Shown: positions 19,605 through 29,637, counted from the stretch's first letter. The stretch: 64,000 nucleotides of DNA from Salibacterium qingdaonense (GCF_900114715.1 NZ_FOTY01000002.1:186001-250000), one strand, 5' to 3'. Notes: generated by a model not told the origin, from the sequence alone. Translations and numbers: made by a program.

Positions 19605-19770
19605 TGCGTTGATATAATAAGTTGAGTATTTTTTACGTCAATATTGTCCAAGTTGAAGCATATGAAAGAACAAGGCCGTTTTTAATCTTTCGTTGTATTT
19701 GTCCTCCGTCCGCGTTTTATGCAAAAGAACGACGGTATAATGTTTCATATTTGAATAGGGAGGAACTGCT

Positions 19771-21099
19771 TTGGAAAAAATATATGTCCTGGACACAAAT
19801 GTTTTACTGCAGGAGCCGCGGGCCCTTTTTCAATTTGAAGAGAATGAGGTTGTTATTCCAGCTGTGGTGCTGGAAGAAATAGACGCCAAGAAGAGGTACA
19901 TGGATGAACTTGGACGAAATGCAAGGGAAGTATCGAGAATTCTTGACGGTCTCCGTAATAAAGGAATGCTCCATGAAGGAATCCCTTTGGAAAACGGGGG
20001 GAAAATCAGGGTTGAATTGAATCACCGTTCCTTCCATTTTTTAAGGGAGACGTTTGCGGAGATGACCAATGACAATCGGATTCTCGCCGTTGCAATGAAC
20101 CTGCAGGCGGAACAGGAAAAAAACGAAACCCACCGGAACGTGGTTATCGTCAGCAAAGATGCACTTGTCCGGGTGAAGGCGGATGCTCTCGACATTAAAG
20201 CAGAAGACTTTCTTAACGACAGAGTCACAGAGCTTGACCAGATTTATAAAGGTAAATTCTACAGTAAAGTTGCAAAAGATACTTTGAACCAGTTTTATCA
20301 AACGCAGAACCTGCCTGTTTCCGAAATAGGGGTGGAGCAGCTGTATCCACATCAATTTGTCATTTTAAAGGACGCTTTGGGAAGTTCCGCTTCTGCTGTA
20401 GCTAAGGCTGATGAACATGGGAGGTGGCTGCGTCCGTTTTTTCACGAATCGGAACAGATCTGGGGAATTCATCCTAGAAATGTAGAGCAGAAGATGGCGA
20501 TGGAACTGCTTTTGCGCGATGATATTCCGCTCGTCACACTGACCGGGAAAGCCGGGACGGGCAAAACACTGATTTCTCTTGCAGCAGGTCTCTTTCAGAC
20601 CGAAGATATCGGTATGTACAATAAACTGCTGGTAGCCAGGCCGGTGGTGCCTATGGGAAAAGACATTGGATTTCTTCCTGGAGAGAAAGAGGAAAAACTG
20701 CGCCCGTGGATGCAGCCGGTTTTTGACAATCTGGAGTATCTGTTCAACACAAAAAAACCAGGGGAAATCGATCAGATTCTTGCTGGAATGGGATCCATCC
20801 AGGTGGAAGCCCTTACGTATATAAGAGGGCGGAGTATCCCGGAGCAGTTTATTATCATCGACGAAGCTCAGAACTTAACGAAACATGAAGTGAAGACCAT
20901 CTTAACAAGGGTTGGTGAGCGCAGTAAAATTATCTTTATGGGAGATCCCGGCCAGATTGATCATCCATATCTGGATGAATTGAATAATGGTCTCTCCTAC
21001 GTTGTTGAAAAATTCAAGGATCAGGCGGTGGGGGGGCATGTAAAGCTGGAAAAAGGCGAACGATCCGGCCTTGCCCAACTCGCTGCCGATATTTTGTAA
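19771..21099 (+). CDS. ylaK: PhoH family ATPase with N-terminal PIN domain (PhoH2/YlaK)
   Basis: A 442-residue fusion. Residues 1-140 form a PIN RNase domain with acidic residues (YVLDTN at 5-10, the VLEEID site, and the DNR aspartate). Residues about 235-442 form the PhoH ATPase with Walker A GKAGTGKT at 259-266, Walker B FIIIDEAQNL and the GDPGQIDHP sensor. PhoH2 proteins from other bacteria unwind and cut RNA, so a role in RNA decay is likely. The start is TTG at 19771 behind AGGGAGGAA. A TATAAT at 19736-19741 may be its promoter. Confidence 0.93.
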   Translation: MEKIYVLDTNVLLQEPRALFQFEENEVVIPAVVLEEIDAKKRYMDELGRNAREVSRILDGLRNKGMLHEGIPLENGGKIRVELNHRSFHFLRETFAEMTNDNRILAVAMNLQAEQEKNETHRNVVIVSKDALVRVKADALDIKAEDFLNDRVTELDQIYKGKFYSKVAKDTLNQFYQTQNLPVSEIGVEQLYPHQFVILKDALGSSASAVAKADEHGRWLRPFFHESEQIWGIHPRNVEQKMAMELLLRDDIPLVTLTGKAGTGKTLISLAAGLFQTEDIGMYNKLLVARPVVPMGKDIGFLPGEKEEKLRPWMQPVFDNLEYLFNTKKPGEIDQILAGMGSIQVEALTYIRGRSIPEQFIIIDEAQNLTKHEVKTILTRVGERSKIIFMGDPGQIDHPYLDELNNGLSYVVEKFKDQAVGGHVKLEKGERSGLAQLAADIL

Positions 21100-21126
21100 C
21101 ACCGGCAGCCCGGACAACCGCTCCTT

Positions 21127-21630
21127 TTATTCAATTCTGAGCCCTGTCACATACGTGATGGGGTTTTCCTTATTGCTCCCATCCCCGTAATAAAGATGAA
21201 TGGGTCCTGTCTCTTTCAAAGGCTCCCCGTTTTCCGAAAAACCAGCTACCATGTGAAAGGCGTCTTCAAGCGCCACTTTATATTCATCTCCGCCGGCCGT
21301 TTCGATCATGACCCGTGAAGCTGAATTATCCGGTCCGGCATTTCCAATGAATGATCCGAAGGGAATGCCGAATGTTCCGTGAATCAGCTGTTCTTTTTTG
21401 GAACGTACTTCATTCGTTCGTGTCTTGGTTGGAGCTTCGACTCCCTTTGTTATATCCTTGTCGAATTGTTCGGAGACAGATTTTTTATAGGCCTCCCATT
21501 CTTCTTCCTTTCTTTTTTCCTCGCCTTCCCACGTGTTCAAGTCAATTTTTCTTTCGTCGAAAATCCAGACAGTGGGGTCAATTGTAATGGTATACTTAAC
21601 ATTTCCATGTATAAAAACAATAAAATCCAA
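21127..21630 (-). CDS. Conserved hypothetical protein (position of ylaL)
   Basis: A 167-residue soluble protein, start TTG at 21630 with AAGGAGGACG upstream. The N-terminus HGNVKYTITIDPTVWIFDERKIDL and the C-terminal region from about 95 (GTFGIPFGSFIGNAGPDNS ... GPIHLYYGDGSNKENPITYVTGL) are well structured. The C-terminal half loosely resembles the molybdopterin-binding domain of sulfite oxidase-type proteins, but without a clear cofactor cysteine, so this is only a hint. It lies convergent to phoH, between it and the glutaminase. Confidence 0.72.
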   Translation of the reverse strand: MDFIVFIHGNVKYTITIDPTVWIFDERKIDLNTWEGEEKRKEEEWEAYKKSVSEQFDKDITKGVEAPTKTRTNEVRSKKEQLIHGTFGIPFGSFIGNAGPDNSASRVMIETAGGDEYKVALEDAFHMVAGFSENGEPLKETGPIHLYYGDGSNKENPITYVTGLRIE

Positions 21631-21765
21631 AAAAACGTCCTCCTTGTCATTGTATCTTTCTTATCCTAACATATTTTTTTCGTTGTATGAGAGCAGACGG
21701 CTCGGTTCACACTATAGACATAAAAGGCAGGCAATGTGCACCATTTTTAGGAGTGTGAAAACACA

Positions 21766-22707
21766 ATGGCTCTTTTCGTTCAGAAAGATACTCTAGCTTC
21801 ATACATGAAAGTTGTACAGCCCGAAGCCGGCAAAGGGAGCGTTGCATCCTATATCCCTGCTTTGCAGCAGGCAGACCCGGATGCGTTCGGCTGTGCGGTT
21901 CATCAAGGGAAAGAAAAGGCAGAAGCAGGGGATACTGGTATTCGTTTCACGCTTCAAAGTGTCGCGAAAGTTATCAGTTTGGCGCTGGCATTAATGGATA
22001 GAGGGAGAGAAGAAGTTTTTTCCAGAGTGGGGATGGAACCCTCCGGCAACCCTTTTCACTCCATTCAGGCACTGGAAAAAGAAAAACCGGCCAAACCTTT
22101 AAATCCAATGATTAATGCAGGAGCCCTCGTAGTTGCAGATATGCTGCAGGAAAAAAGGCCGGATACAGCTGCGGATAGATTCGTCGGTTTGATTCAGCAG
22201 ATAACCGCCAATCCTGATGTGGATATCTGCGCGGAGACAGCAGTATCCGAACGAAATCATTCCAATCTTAATCGAGCCCTCTGCTATTTTTTAAAAAGCC
22301 ACAATGTACTGGAAAATGAAGTGGAAGAAGTGTTAAATACGTATATCAATCTGTGTTCTGTCAAAGTGAACAGTTGTGATCTGGCACGGATAGGAAGTGT
22401 CCTTGGTGCAGACGGACGGGATCCGGAAACCGGGGAGTATTTGATACCGTCCTGGACTGCTGAAATGGTAACGACTTTCATGGTGACGTGCGGCATGTAT
22501 GACGCATCCGGTTCTTTTGCAATAAACGCCGGAATTCCATGCAAAAGCGGGGTGTCCGGGGCGCTTTTGGGCAGTCTTCCGGATGGCACAGGGATTGGTG
22601 TTTACAGCCCGCCGCTTGATTCACATGGTAATAGTGCCGCTGGGACGCGTCTTCTTGAAAGACTTTCATCCGATTTTCAACTGAGCATTTTTTCCGGGCG
22701 AGTATAA
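21766..22707 (+). CDS. glsA: Glutaminase A
   Basis: A 313-residue serine-dependent beta-lactamase-like glutaminase that converts glutamine to glutamate and ammonia. The catalytic SxxK is QSVAKV (Ser 65, Lys 68); conserved elements NPMINAGAL, ERNHSNLNRAL and the CGMYDASGSFA block are present. The start ATG has TTAGGAGTG before it. It matches YlaM of B. subtilis in place. The released glutamate would feed the proline route encoded at 46-49 kb and help osmotic balance, but that link is inference. Confidence 0.95.
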   Translation: MALFVQKDTLASYMKVVQPEAGKGSVASYIPALQQADPDAFGCAVHQGKEKAEAGDTGIRFTLQSVAKVISLALALMDRGREEVFSRVGMEPSGNPFHSIQALEKEKPAKPLNPMINAGALVVADMLQEKRPDTAADRFVGLIQQITANPDVDICAETAVSERNHSNLNRALCYFLKSHNVLENEVEEVLNTYINLCSVKVNSCDLARIGSVLGADGRDPETGEYLIPSWTAEMVTTFMVTCGMYDASGSFAINAGIPCKSGVSGALLGSLPDGTGIGVYSPPLDSHGNSAAGTRLLERLSSDFQLSIFSGRV

Positions 22708-22766
22708 AGAAAGCAGTTTCCCCGCCGATTTTTCTAAATTTTTAAAGGGTTCTTTCCTGTGTTCTG

Positions 22767-22795
22767 TTGCATTTTTCTCCGGCAGTCGATATGAT
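22767..22795 (+). promoter_or_regulatory. Sigma-A promoter of ylaN
   Basis: TTGCAT (22767-22772) and TATGAT (22790-22795) with a 17-bp spacer, 35 bp before the TTG start of ylaN. Confidence 0.75.
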
Positions 22796-22829
22796 AGGTG
22801 ACAGGAGTAAATGAACAGGAGGGATCACC

Positions 22830-23114
22830 TTGAGCGTTGAGGCGCAGACGGAACATAAAGAGAAAGCATATGCTCTGCTTAAAGCTGACGCAGAACGGAT
22901 CCGAAAATTAATCGAAGTACAGATGGACAATCTCACACTGCCTCAGTGCCCTCTATACGAAGAGGTTCTGGATACGCAGATGTTTGGTCTTTCCCGTGAA
23001 ATTGATTTTGCCATCCGCCTGAATTTGATAGATGAAGACACAGGAAAGCAGATATTATCAGAACTGGAGCGGAAACTGGCTGCCTTTCACGAAGCAGCAC
23101 TTGCGGGGAAATAA
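22830..23114 (+). CDS. ylaN: YlaN (UPF0358), iron homeostasis protein
   Basis: A 94-residue helical protein of the UPF0358 family, with the conserved [22 protein letters not shown]-type core. YlaN is reported in B. subtilis and Staphylococcus to bind iron and to act with Fur, and it becomes essential when iron is scarce. The start is TTG at 22830 after AGGAGGGATCACC. It has its own promoter and terminator. The cell-division gene ftsW, its neighbour in B. subtilis, is missing here. Confidence 0.93.
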   Translation: MSVEAQTEHKEKAYALLKADAERIRKLIEVQMDNLTLPQCPLYEEVLDTQMFGLSREIDFAIRLNLIDEDTGKQILSELERKLAAFHEAALAGK

Positions 23115-23115
23115 G

Positions 23116-23155
23116 AAGAACCAGGCTATTCCAAGGAGTAGCTTGGTTCTTTTTT
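23116..23155 (+). terminator. Terminator of ylaN
   Basis: A 13-bp stem AAGAACCAGGCTA / TAGCTTGGTTCTT with one G-U pair, ten-base loop and T-run, immediately after the stop. Confidence 0.9.
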
Positions 23156-23246
23156 ACCTCCCGGCTTTCCTTTTTTGAAAACGCATAATATGTTCTTCTT
23201 AAAGAAAACAGCCATCTTGATGGGGAATGCTGGAATACGCAATTTT

Positions 23247-23274
23247 TTGACAGATCTGCTGAAAGTGTTATGAT
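23247..23274 (+). promoter_or_regulatory. Sigma-A promoter of pycA
   Basis: A consensus TTGACA (23247-23252) and TATGAT (23269-23274) with a 16-bp spacer, about 85 bp before the start of pycA. Confidence 0.8.
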
Positions 23275-23358
23275 AAAGTATATTTAGAATTGTCTGATTG
23301 AAAAAGATCTCCATCATGATGTAAATAATGGAGAGTAACTTTACCAAGGAGGAATTTG

Positions 23359-26300
23359 ATGAACGGCCTGGGAAATATTCAAAAGGTAATGGTAGCCAAC
23401 CGGGGTGAAATAGCCATCAGAATCTTCCGTGCGTGCACTGAATTACATATCCGCACGGTTGCTGTTTATTCACAGGAAGATACCGGTGCATTTCACCGTT
23501 ATAAAGCAGATGAAGCTTATCTTGTCGGGGAAGGACAAAAGCCGATTGATGCCTATCTTGATATTGAAAGTATCATAGAGACAGCGAAGGCGACGAACGT
23601 TGACGCTATCCACCCCGGCTACGGTTTTCTGTCAGAAAATCTTGAGTTTGCCGAGCGGTGTAAAGAAGAGGGCATTATATTTATCGGCCCCGGCACAGAA
23701 CATCTTCATATGTTTGGAGATAAAGTGCGTGCAAGAGAGACCGCGATTGAAGCTGGAATACCGGTAATCCCGGGAAGCGACGGTCCTGTATCAGGGCTGG
23801 ACGAAGTAAAACAGTTTGCCGACAAGCACGGCTACCCGTTTATTATCAAAGCATCTCTCGGCGGAGGCGGACGAGGAATGAGAATTGTCCGCAGCGGGGA
23901 AGCGCTTGAAGACTCGTATGACCGCGCGAAATCTGAAGCGAAATCAGCTTTTGGCAGCGATATCGTCTACGTCGAAAAATTTATTGAAAATCCAAAGCAT
24001 ATTGAAGTTCAGATTCTTGGTGACCACGATGGCAATATTGTTCACCTTTATGAGCGGGATTGTTCCGTACAGCGCCGCCACCAAAAAGTGGTGGAAGTTG
24101 CACCGAGTGTCGCGCTCAGTGAAGAACTGCGGGAGAATATCAGTGCCGCAGCTGTAAAACTCGCCGAAAACATCAATTACTACAATGCAGGTACAGTGGA
24201 GTTTCTTGTTAACGAAAAAGAAGAATTTTTCTTCATTGAAGTAAACCCGCGGGTACAGGTGGAGCATACGATTACGGAATTGGTTACCGGCGTGGACATT
24301 GTTCAGTCCCAGCTTTATATTGCGGCCGGGAAGTCCCTTCACGGAGAGGAACTTGCTATCCCCCGCCAAAAAGATATCCGCACCCACGGGTACGCTATAC
24401 AATCCCGTGTCACCACGGAAGATCCGGCAAACAACTTCCTTCCTGATACAGGACGGATTAACGCCTACCGTTCAAGCGGTGGTTTCGGTGTGCGCCTTGA
24501 TGCCGGAAACGGTTTTCAGGGAGCTGTGATCACCCCGCACTATGATTCACTTCTTGTGAAGGTATCAACGTGGGCCCTTAATTTTGAAGGTGCTGCGGCG
24601 AAGATGCTGCGTAACCTCCGCGAATTCCGAATCCGGGGTATTAAAACAAACATCGCGTTTCTTGAAAACGTCGTGCAGCATGAACAGTTTCTGGCCGGGA
24701 CCTATGACACGTCCTTCATCGACTCTGCTCCGGAATTATTCGTCTTCCCGAAACGAAAAGACCGTGGAACGAAGATGCTTTCCTTTATCGGAGAGACCAT
24801 TGTAAACGGTTATCCGGGCCTTGAAGATGCGAAAAAGCCGGTATTTGAACAACCTGAACTGCCTGAAATCAAAAAGAGCGAACCGTTTCCGGAAGGGGCA
24901 AAGCAGATTCTGGATCAAAAGGGACCTGAAGGACTTGCGGATTGGGTAAAAAATCAGAAAGAGGTTCTTCTGACTGATACGACATTCCGTGATGCGCACC
25001 AGTCGCTTCTGGCTACACGTTTCCGCACGAACGATCTGCAAAAAGCAGCAGAACCTACGGCACGCCTGCTTCCGAACCTTTTTTCCGAGGAAATGTGGGG
25101 CGGCGCAACATTCGATGTAGCCATGCGTTTTCTGCACGAAGATCCATGGGAGCGGCTCCTGACTCTCCGCGAAAAAATGCCGAACGTTCTTATGCAGATG
25201 CTTCTGCGTTCGTCCAATGCGGTCGGCTACAAAAACTACCCGGACAATGTCATCAGGGAATTTGTTGAAAAATCTGCAACGGCCGGTATCGATGTGTTCC
25301 GGATATTTGATTCTCTTAACTGGGTGGAAGGCATGCGCCTGACTATTAACGAAGTACGGGAGCAGAATAAGATTGCTGAAGCGGCGATGTGCTACACCGG
25401 TGATATTCTTGAGCCTAAACGGGACAAGTATGATCTGAAATATTATAAAGGGCTTGCGAAAGAGCTTGAACAAGCCGGTGCCCACATGCTCGGCATTAAA
25501 GACATGGCCGGTCTCCTGAAACCGGAAGCTGCTTATCAGCTGATCTCAGAACTCAAAGAGACGATTGATATCCCGATTCATCTCCACACACATGACACAA
25601 GCGGCAACGGAATCTTCTCCTATGCCCGGGCCATTGAAGCCGGTGTCGATGTTGTGGACGTGGCAGTTAGTTCGATGGCCGGGCTTACATCACAGCCTAG
25701 TGCCAACAGCCTGTATTATGCGTTGAAAGGAAGTCCGCGCCAGCCGCAGGTGGATATCAAGGCACTGGAAGAACTGAGTCAGTACTGGGACTATACCCGT
25801 AAGTATTATCAAGGATTTGAAAGCGGCATGAACGCACCTCACACAGAAGTGTATGAACACGAAATGCCCGGCGGCCAGTACAGCAATCTCCAGCAGCAGG
25901 CGAAAGCCGTCGGGCTGCAGGGCCGCTGGAATGAAGTGAAGAAAATGTACCGCCGTGTGAACGATATGTTCGGGGATATTGTCAAAGTAACACCTTCTTC
26001 CAAGGTGGTTGGAGACATGGCGCTGTATATGGTTCAAAATGACCTGACAGAAGATGATATTTACGAAAAAGGAGAGAACCTTGACTTCCCGGATTCCGTG
26101 GTGGAACTGTTCCAGGGTTACCTCGGCCAGCCGTATCAAGGCTTTCCAAAAGAACTGCAGCGTATCATTTTGAAAGGCCGTCAGCCGATTACCAACCGCC
26201 CGGGTGAAAACATGGAGCCGGTAAACTTCAATGAAATCAAAGAAGACCTGTACCATAAACTGGACCGGCAGGTAACGAGCCATGACATGATTTCGTACGC

Positions 26301-26808
26301 CCTTTATCCGAAGGTGTACATGGACTTCGAGAAATTCCGCCAGCAGTTCGGCGACGTTTCGGTACTTGATACGCCGACGTTCTTTTACGGGCTGCGTCTT
26401 GGTGAGGAGATCGAAGTAGAAATCGAGCAGGGAAAAACCTTGATTGTAAAACTCATTTCTATTTCAAGGCCGCACGATGACGGCAACCGTATCGTTTACT
26501 TTGAACTGAACGGCCAGCCCCGTGAAGTCATGATAAAGGATCAAAATGCAGACACAACAGGCGCCGAACGTCCGAAGGTGGATAAATCAGACGAGAATCA
26601 GATCGGTGCATCAATGCCTGGTACGGTAGTGAAAAAACTAGTGGGTAAAGGGGAAAAAGTGAAAAAAGGCGACCATCTTATGATTACAGAAGCAATGAAG
26701 ATGGAAACGACTGTTCAAGCCCCGTTTGATGCTGAAATTAAAAATGTGTACGTTACAGACGGAGACACGATTGAGACTGGTGATCTGCTGATTTACCTGG
26801 AGAAATAA
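23359..26808 (+). CDS. pycA: Pyruvate carboxylase
   Basis: A 1149-residue multidomain enzyme that carboxylates pyruvate to oxaloacetate, refilling the TCA cycle and supplying aspartate. In order: biotin carboxylase (about 1-450; NRGEIAIR, GGGGRGM ATP loop, EVNPRVQVEHT), carboxyltransferase (about 530-800; LLTDTTFRDAHQSLLATR, HTHDTSG) and the biotin carboxyl carrier at the C-terminus with EAMKME. The ATG at 23359 sits six bases after AAGGAGG; a TTG one codon earlier is too close to it. In B. subtilis the enzyme is a reported partner of the c-di-AMP receptor DarB, whose orthologue is at 41.7 kb. Confidence 0.97.
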   Translation: MNGLGNIQKVMVANRGEIAIRIFRACTELHIRTVAVYSQEDTGAFHRYKADEAYLVGEGQKPIDAYLDIESIIETAKATNVDAIHPGYGFLSENLEFAERCKEEGIIFIGPGTEHLHMFGDKVRARETAIEAGIPVIPGSDGPVSGLDEVKQFADKHGYPFIIKASLGGGGRGMRIVRSGEALEDSYDRAKSEAKSAFGSDIVYVEKFIENPKHIEVQILGDHDGNIVHLYERDCSVQRRHQKVVEVAPSVALSEELRENISAAAVKLAENINYYNAGTVEFLVNEKEEFFFIEVNPRVQVEHTITELVTGVDIVQSQLYIAAGKSLHGEELAIPRQKDIRTHGYAIQSRVTTEDPANNFLPDTGRINAYRSSGGFGVRLDAGNGFQGAVITPHYDSLLVKVSTWALNFEGAAAKMLRNLREFRIRGIKTNIAFLENVVQHEQFLAGTYDTSFIDSAPELFVFPKRKDRGTKMLSFIGETIVNGYPGLEDAKKPVFEQPELPEIKKSEPFPEGAKQILDQKGPEGLADWVKNQKEVLLTDTTFRDAHQSLLATRFRTNDLQKAAEPTARLLPNLFSEEMWGGATFDVAMRFLHEDPWERLLTLREKMPNVLMQMLLRSSNAVGYKNYPDNVIREFVEKSATAGIDVFRIFDSLNWVEGMRLTINEVREQNKIAEAAMCYTGDILEPKRDKYDLKYYKGLAKELEQAGAHMLGIKDMAGLLKPEAAYQLISELKETIDIPIHLHTHDTSGNGIFSYARAIEAGVDVVDVAVSSMAGLTSQPSANSLYYALKGSPRQPQVDIKALEELSQYWDYTRKYYQGFESGMNAPHTEVYEHEMPGGQYSNLQQQAKAVGLQGRWNEVKKMYRRVNDMFGDIVKVTPSSKVVGDMALYMVQNDLTEDDIYEKGENLDFPDSVVELFQGYLGQPYQGFPKELQRIILKGRQPITNRPGENMEPVNFNEIKEDLYHKLDRQVTSHDMISYALYPKVYMDFEKFRQQFGDVSVLDTPTFFYGLRLGEEIEVEIEQGKTLIVKLISISRPHDDGNRIVYFELNGQPREVMIKDQNADTTGAERPKVDKSDENQIGASMPGTVVKKLVGKGEKVKKGDHLMITEAMKMETTVQAPFDAEIKNVYVTDGDTIETGDLLIYLEK

Positions 26809-26833
26809 AAGAACAGGTACAGCTTTTCCCTCT

Positions 26834-26866
26834 AAAGATCCCGAAATTAATTTCGGGATCTTTTTT
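26834..26866 (+). terminator. Terminator of pycA
   Basis: A self-complementary AAAGATCCCGAAATT / AATTTCGGGATCTTT run followed by T residues, 25 bp after the stop. Confidence 0.92.
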
Positions 26867-26971
26867 CCGGAAAAGCTCGGTTTTCTCAGTTATTTGTCAG
26901 CTGAAACGGGGAATAAGATGTAGATGAAAAACAGCATAATACATCGACCGGTTAAAGGAGTTATAAAAGAT

Positions 26972-28399
26972 ATGAATGCTCTATGGTTCAGAAGAGATCT
27001 GCGTTTAACAGACAATTACGCTATGTATGCTCTGGAAAATGAACTGGAGTATGATAAGAAGGCGGACTGGTTTGCTTTCTATCATGTAGATCCGGTATTT
27101 CTTGAAGAAAAATGTCTGCATCATCACTACTTTTTTCAGCAGGTGAGAGCATTTGAACGAGAATGCAGGGAGAAAGGAATTACTCTTCATTTTATCTACG
27201 GCAGCCGCCCGTTTCAGACCCTGCTTTCTGCCGTTCCTGAATTGTCCGCTGTATACTTCAATGAAGATGAAGCAGCTTGGGAAGCAGAACGGGACAAAGC
27301 TATTCAGGATTACCTGCACGAAAACGGGGTGCAGACCTATGCCTATCCTGATGCTCATTTTCACCACTCCGGGGATGTCATGAAAAAAGATGGATCTCCG
27401 TATAAGATATTCACCCCTTATTTCAGAGCGTGGCAGATGCTTCCCAAGCCTCGTCCATACCCTTGCTGTCTGGAACGGTTTCAACAGCGGCAGGCGGATC
27501 CTGATCTTCAGGATACCCATGAACGAGCACTTCAGGAAATGGATACCTTTGATGCAGCAATGAATAGGGAAGCTTCGCCTATATCTGAATCCGAAGCTAT
27601 TCAAAAGATGAATACGTTCATCCACGAAGACCTCTCCAATTATGAAAACAGCCGGGATATTCCAGCTGAAGAAGCGACCAGCCGGCTTTCTCCGTTAATT
27701 AAAACGGGAAGACTGTCGGTCCGCACCATTTACAGCGCTTTGGAGCCGTATGTGGAACAAGGGAGCTCTGCGGCACAAAAATACCTGGCCGAACTGGCCT
27801 GGAGAGATTTCTACAATATGATTCACGCGCATTTTCCCGATCTGAAAAAGAAGGAAATGAACGAAAAATATCGAAATATGCAGTGGGAGTATCAAGAAAA
27901 CCAGTGGGAGAGATGGAAAAATGGCATGACTGGTTTTCCATTTGTAGATGCTGCGATGAGACAATTGAATTCGGAAGGATGGCTTCACAATCGGGGAAGA
28001 ATGGCGGCAGCTTCTTTTCTCGTAAAGGACTATCATATAGACTGGAAACTTGGGGAGGATTATTTTCGCAGACAACTTATAGATTATGATCCATCATCCA
28101 ACGCCGGAGGATGGCAGTGGACTGCTTCAACAGGCAGTGATGCGGCACCGTATTTTCGTGTTTTTTCTCCTGTGCGTCAAAGCAAAAGATTTGATCCGGA
28201 TGGTATCTATATCAAAACCCATGTACCGGAGTTGAACCATGTCCCGGTGCGCTTCATTCATGAGCCATGGAAAATGGACGACGCTGCGGCGGAAAAAGCA
28301 GCATGCCTGCCGGGACATGATTATCCACTGCCCGATGTCACCCATAAGACTGCAGCACAACAAGCCATTGAAATGTTCAAAGGAGACAGGAACGTATGA
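26972..28399 (+). CDS. phr: Deoxyribodipyrimidine photolyase (cryptochrome/photolyase family)
   Basis: A 475-residue light-driven DNA repair enzyme that splits cyclobutane pyrimidine dimers. The N-terminal antenna-binding fold starts ALWFRRDLRLTDN; the C-terminal FAD domain holds LAELAWRDFYNMI, WKNGMTGFPFVDAAMRQL, GWLHNRGRMAAASFL and the ASTGSDAAPYFRVFSP signature. The start ATG at 26972 follows AAAGGAGTTATAAAAGAT; the frame is open to 26924. It overlaps the next gene by 4 bp. The pair is absent from this place in B. subtilis, so it is an insertion between pycA and ctaA. Confidence 0.95.
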   Translation: MNALWFRRDLRLTDNYAMYALENELEYDKKADWFAFYHVDPVFLEEKCLHHHYFFQQVRAFERECREKGITLHFIYGSRPFQTLLSAVPELSAVYFNEDEAAWEAERDKAIQDYLHENGVQTYAYPDAHFHHSGDVMKKDGSPYKIFTPYFRAWQMLPKPRPYPCCLERFQQRQADPDLQDTHERALQEMDTFDAAMNREASPISESEAIQKMNTFIHEDLSNYENSRDIPAEEATSRLSPLIKTGRLSVRTIYSALEPYVEQGSSAAQKYLAELAWRDFYNMIHAHFPDLKKKEMNEKYRNMQWEYQENQWERWKNGMTGFPFVDAAMRQLNSEGWLHNRGRMAAASFLVKDYHIDWKLGEDYFRRQLIDYDPSSNAGGWQWTASTGSDAAPYFRVFSPVRQSKRFDPDGIYIKTHVPELNHVPVRFIHEPWKMDDAAAEKAACLPGHDYPLPDVTHKTAAQQAIEMFKGDRNV

Positions 28400-29568
28400 A
28401 AATCAGAAAAATGAATGCCTCCCAGATGCGTCAGAGTCTCGAACTGGACCAATTTGCTTTTCAGTTCGAATTCACCAAGGATGAAAAAAAGAATCATGAG
28501 CGGATTATGAAACCGGAAAATACATGGGTTGCTGAAGAAGATGGCAGGCTTATGTCCAAACTCACCATTTTACCGATGGAAGTATATATAGGTGGGACTC
28601 TTATGCCCATGGGTGGAATATCAGGTGTTGCAACATGGCCGGAATCAAGACGGAACGGTCTTGTTCGAAAGCTGCTTGATTCCGCTCTGGAAGACATGAA
28701 AAGCCGAGGTCAGGTGGTATCCTTTTTGTATCCTTTCTCCATTCCGTTTTACCGTAAATTCGGCTGGGAGCTGTTTGCCGATGCAGTCACGTGGAAAATC
28801 AAAAAAGAACAGCTTCCGAATAGAGAAGAAATCATTACAGGGAAGATCAGACGGATCCCACCTGCCGAATGGCCGACACTTCAACGCATCTATCAGTCGT
28901 TTGCAACGTGTTATAACGGAATGATTAACCGGGATGAAACATGGTGGCGGTATACGGTGCTGAAAAAGAAAAAAGGACAGATTGCCGTTTTTTCGAACGA
29001 TGCCGGGGAAGATAAAGGCTATATGATTTATCAAATTAAAAATAATCATATGAAAGTCCATGAATTTATAGCACTGGATGAAGAAGCAAGGGAACAGCTT
29101 TGGCGGTTTACTGCTAACCACGATTCCATGATTGAAGAAGCAGAAATGAAACCGGCAGTTCAGGACCCAAGTCGTTTCATGCTCCCGGATTCATCGATTG
29201 AAGAAAAGCGGGAAAGTTATTTTATGGCTCGTATTGTCGATATGAAACACTTTCTGCAATTATATCCTTTTCAGTTGGAAGAAGGACAGGAAATAACGTT
29301 TCAAATAAAGGATCCCGGTGCTTCTTGGAACAATGGGGTGTTCACTGTACGTAAGGATGGCTCCGGACAAGAAGTGGAGCACTTCCCAAGCGGCGGATCA
29401 GAAGATAGCTTGAAGATGGATATAAATACTGCAGCTGCTGTTTTTCTAGGCTATATTTCTGTGTCTGCCGCAGGGCGTATGGGTAAAATCAAAGGCTCCC
29501 GGGAAACAGCCGCATTACTTGATGCCGCTGTTACACCAGAATCCCCTTTTATCTATGACTTTTTCTAA
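28396..29568 (+). CDS. Eis-type GNAT N-acetyltransferase
   Basis: A 390-residue protein with two tandem GNAT folds and a C-terminal sterol-carrier-like domain, the plan of the Eis family. The acetyl-CoA loop is GVATWPESRRNGLVRKLL in the first domain; SFLYPFSIPFYRKFGWE is typical of Eis, and the protein ends in a free carboxylate (YDFF) that serves catalysis in the family. Eis enzymes acetylate amines such as aminoglycosides or polyamines; the substrate here is unknown. Its ATG overlaps the photolyase stop (ATGA), so the two genes are translationally coupled. Confidence 0.88.
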   Translation: MKIRKMNASQMRQSLELDQFAFQFEFTKDEKKNHERIMKPENTWVAEEDGRLMSKLTILPMEVYIGGTLMPMGGISGVATWPESRRNGLVRKLLDSALEDMKSRGQVVSFLYPFSIPFYRKFGWELFADAVTWKIKKEQLPNREEIITGKIRRIPPAEWPTLQRIYQSFATCYNGMINRDETWWRYTVLKKKKGQIAVFSNDAGEDKGYMIYQIKNNHMKVHEFIALDEEAREQLWRFTANHDSMIEEAEMKPAVQDPSRFMLPDSSIEEKRESYFMARIVDMKHFLQLYPFQLEEGQEITFQIKDPGASWNNGVFTVRKDGSGQEVEHFPSGGSEDSLKMDINTAAAVFLGYISVSAAGRMGKIKGSRETAALLDAAVTPESPFIYDFF

Positions 29569-29577
29569 AAGGAACCG

Positions 29578-29613
29578 AAAAGGGCCGGCTGCATGAGACA
29601 GCCGGCCCTTTTT
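29578..29613. terminator. Bidirectional terminator between the acetyltransferase and ctaA
   Basis: A 14-bp GC-rich stem AAAAGGGCCGGCTG / CAGCCGGCCCTTTT with a seven-base loop and T-runs on both strands, between convergent genes. Confidence 0.93.
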
Positions 29614-29637
29614 ACAAATATGCGTATAGTGGAGTGG

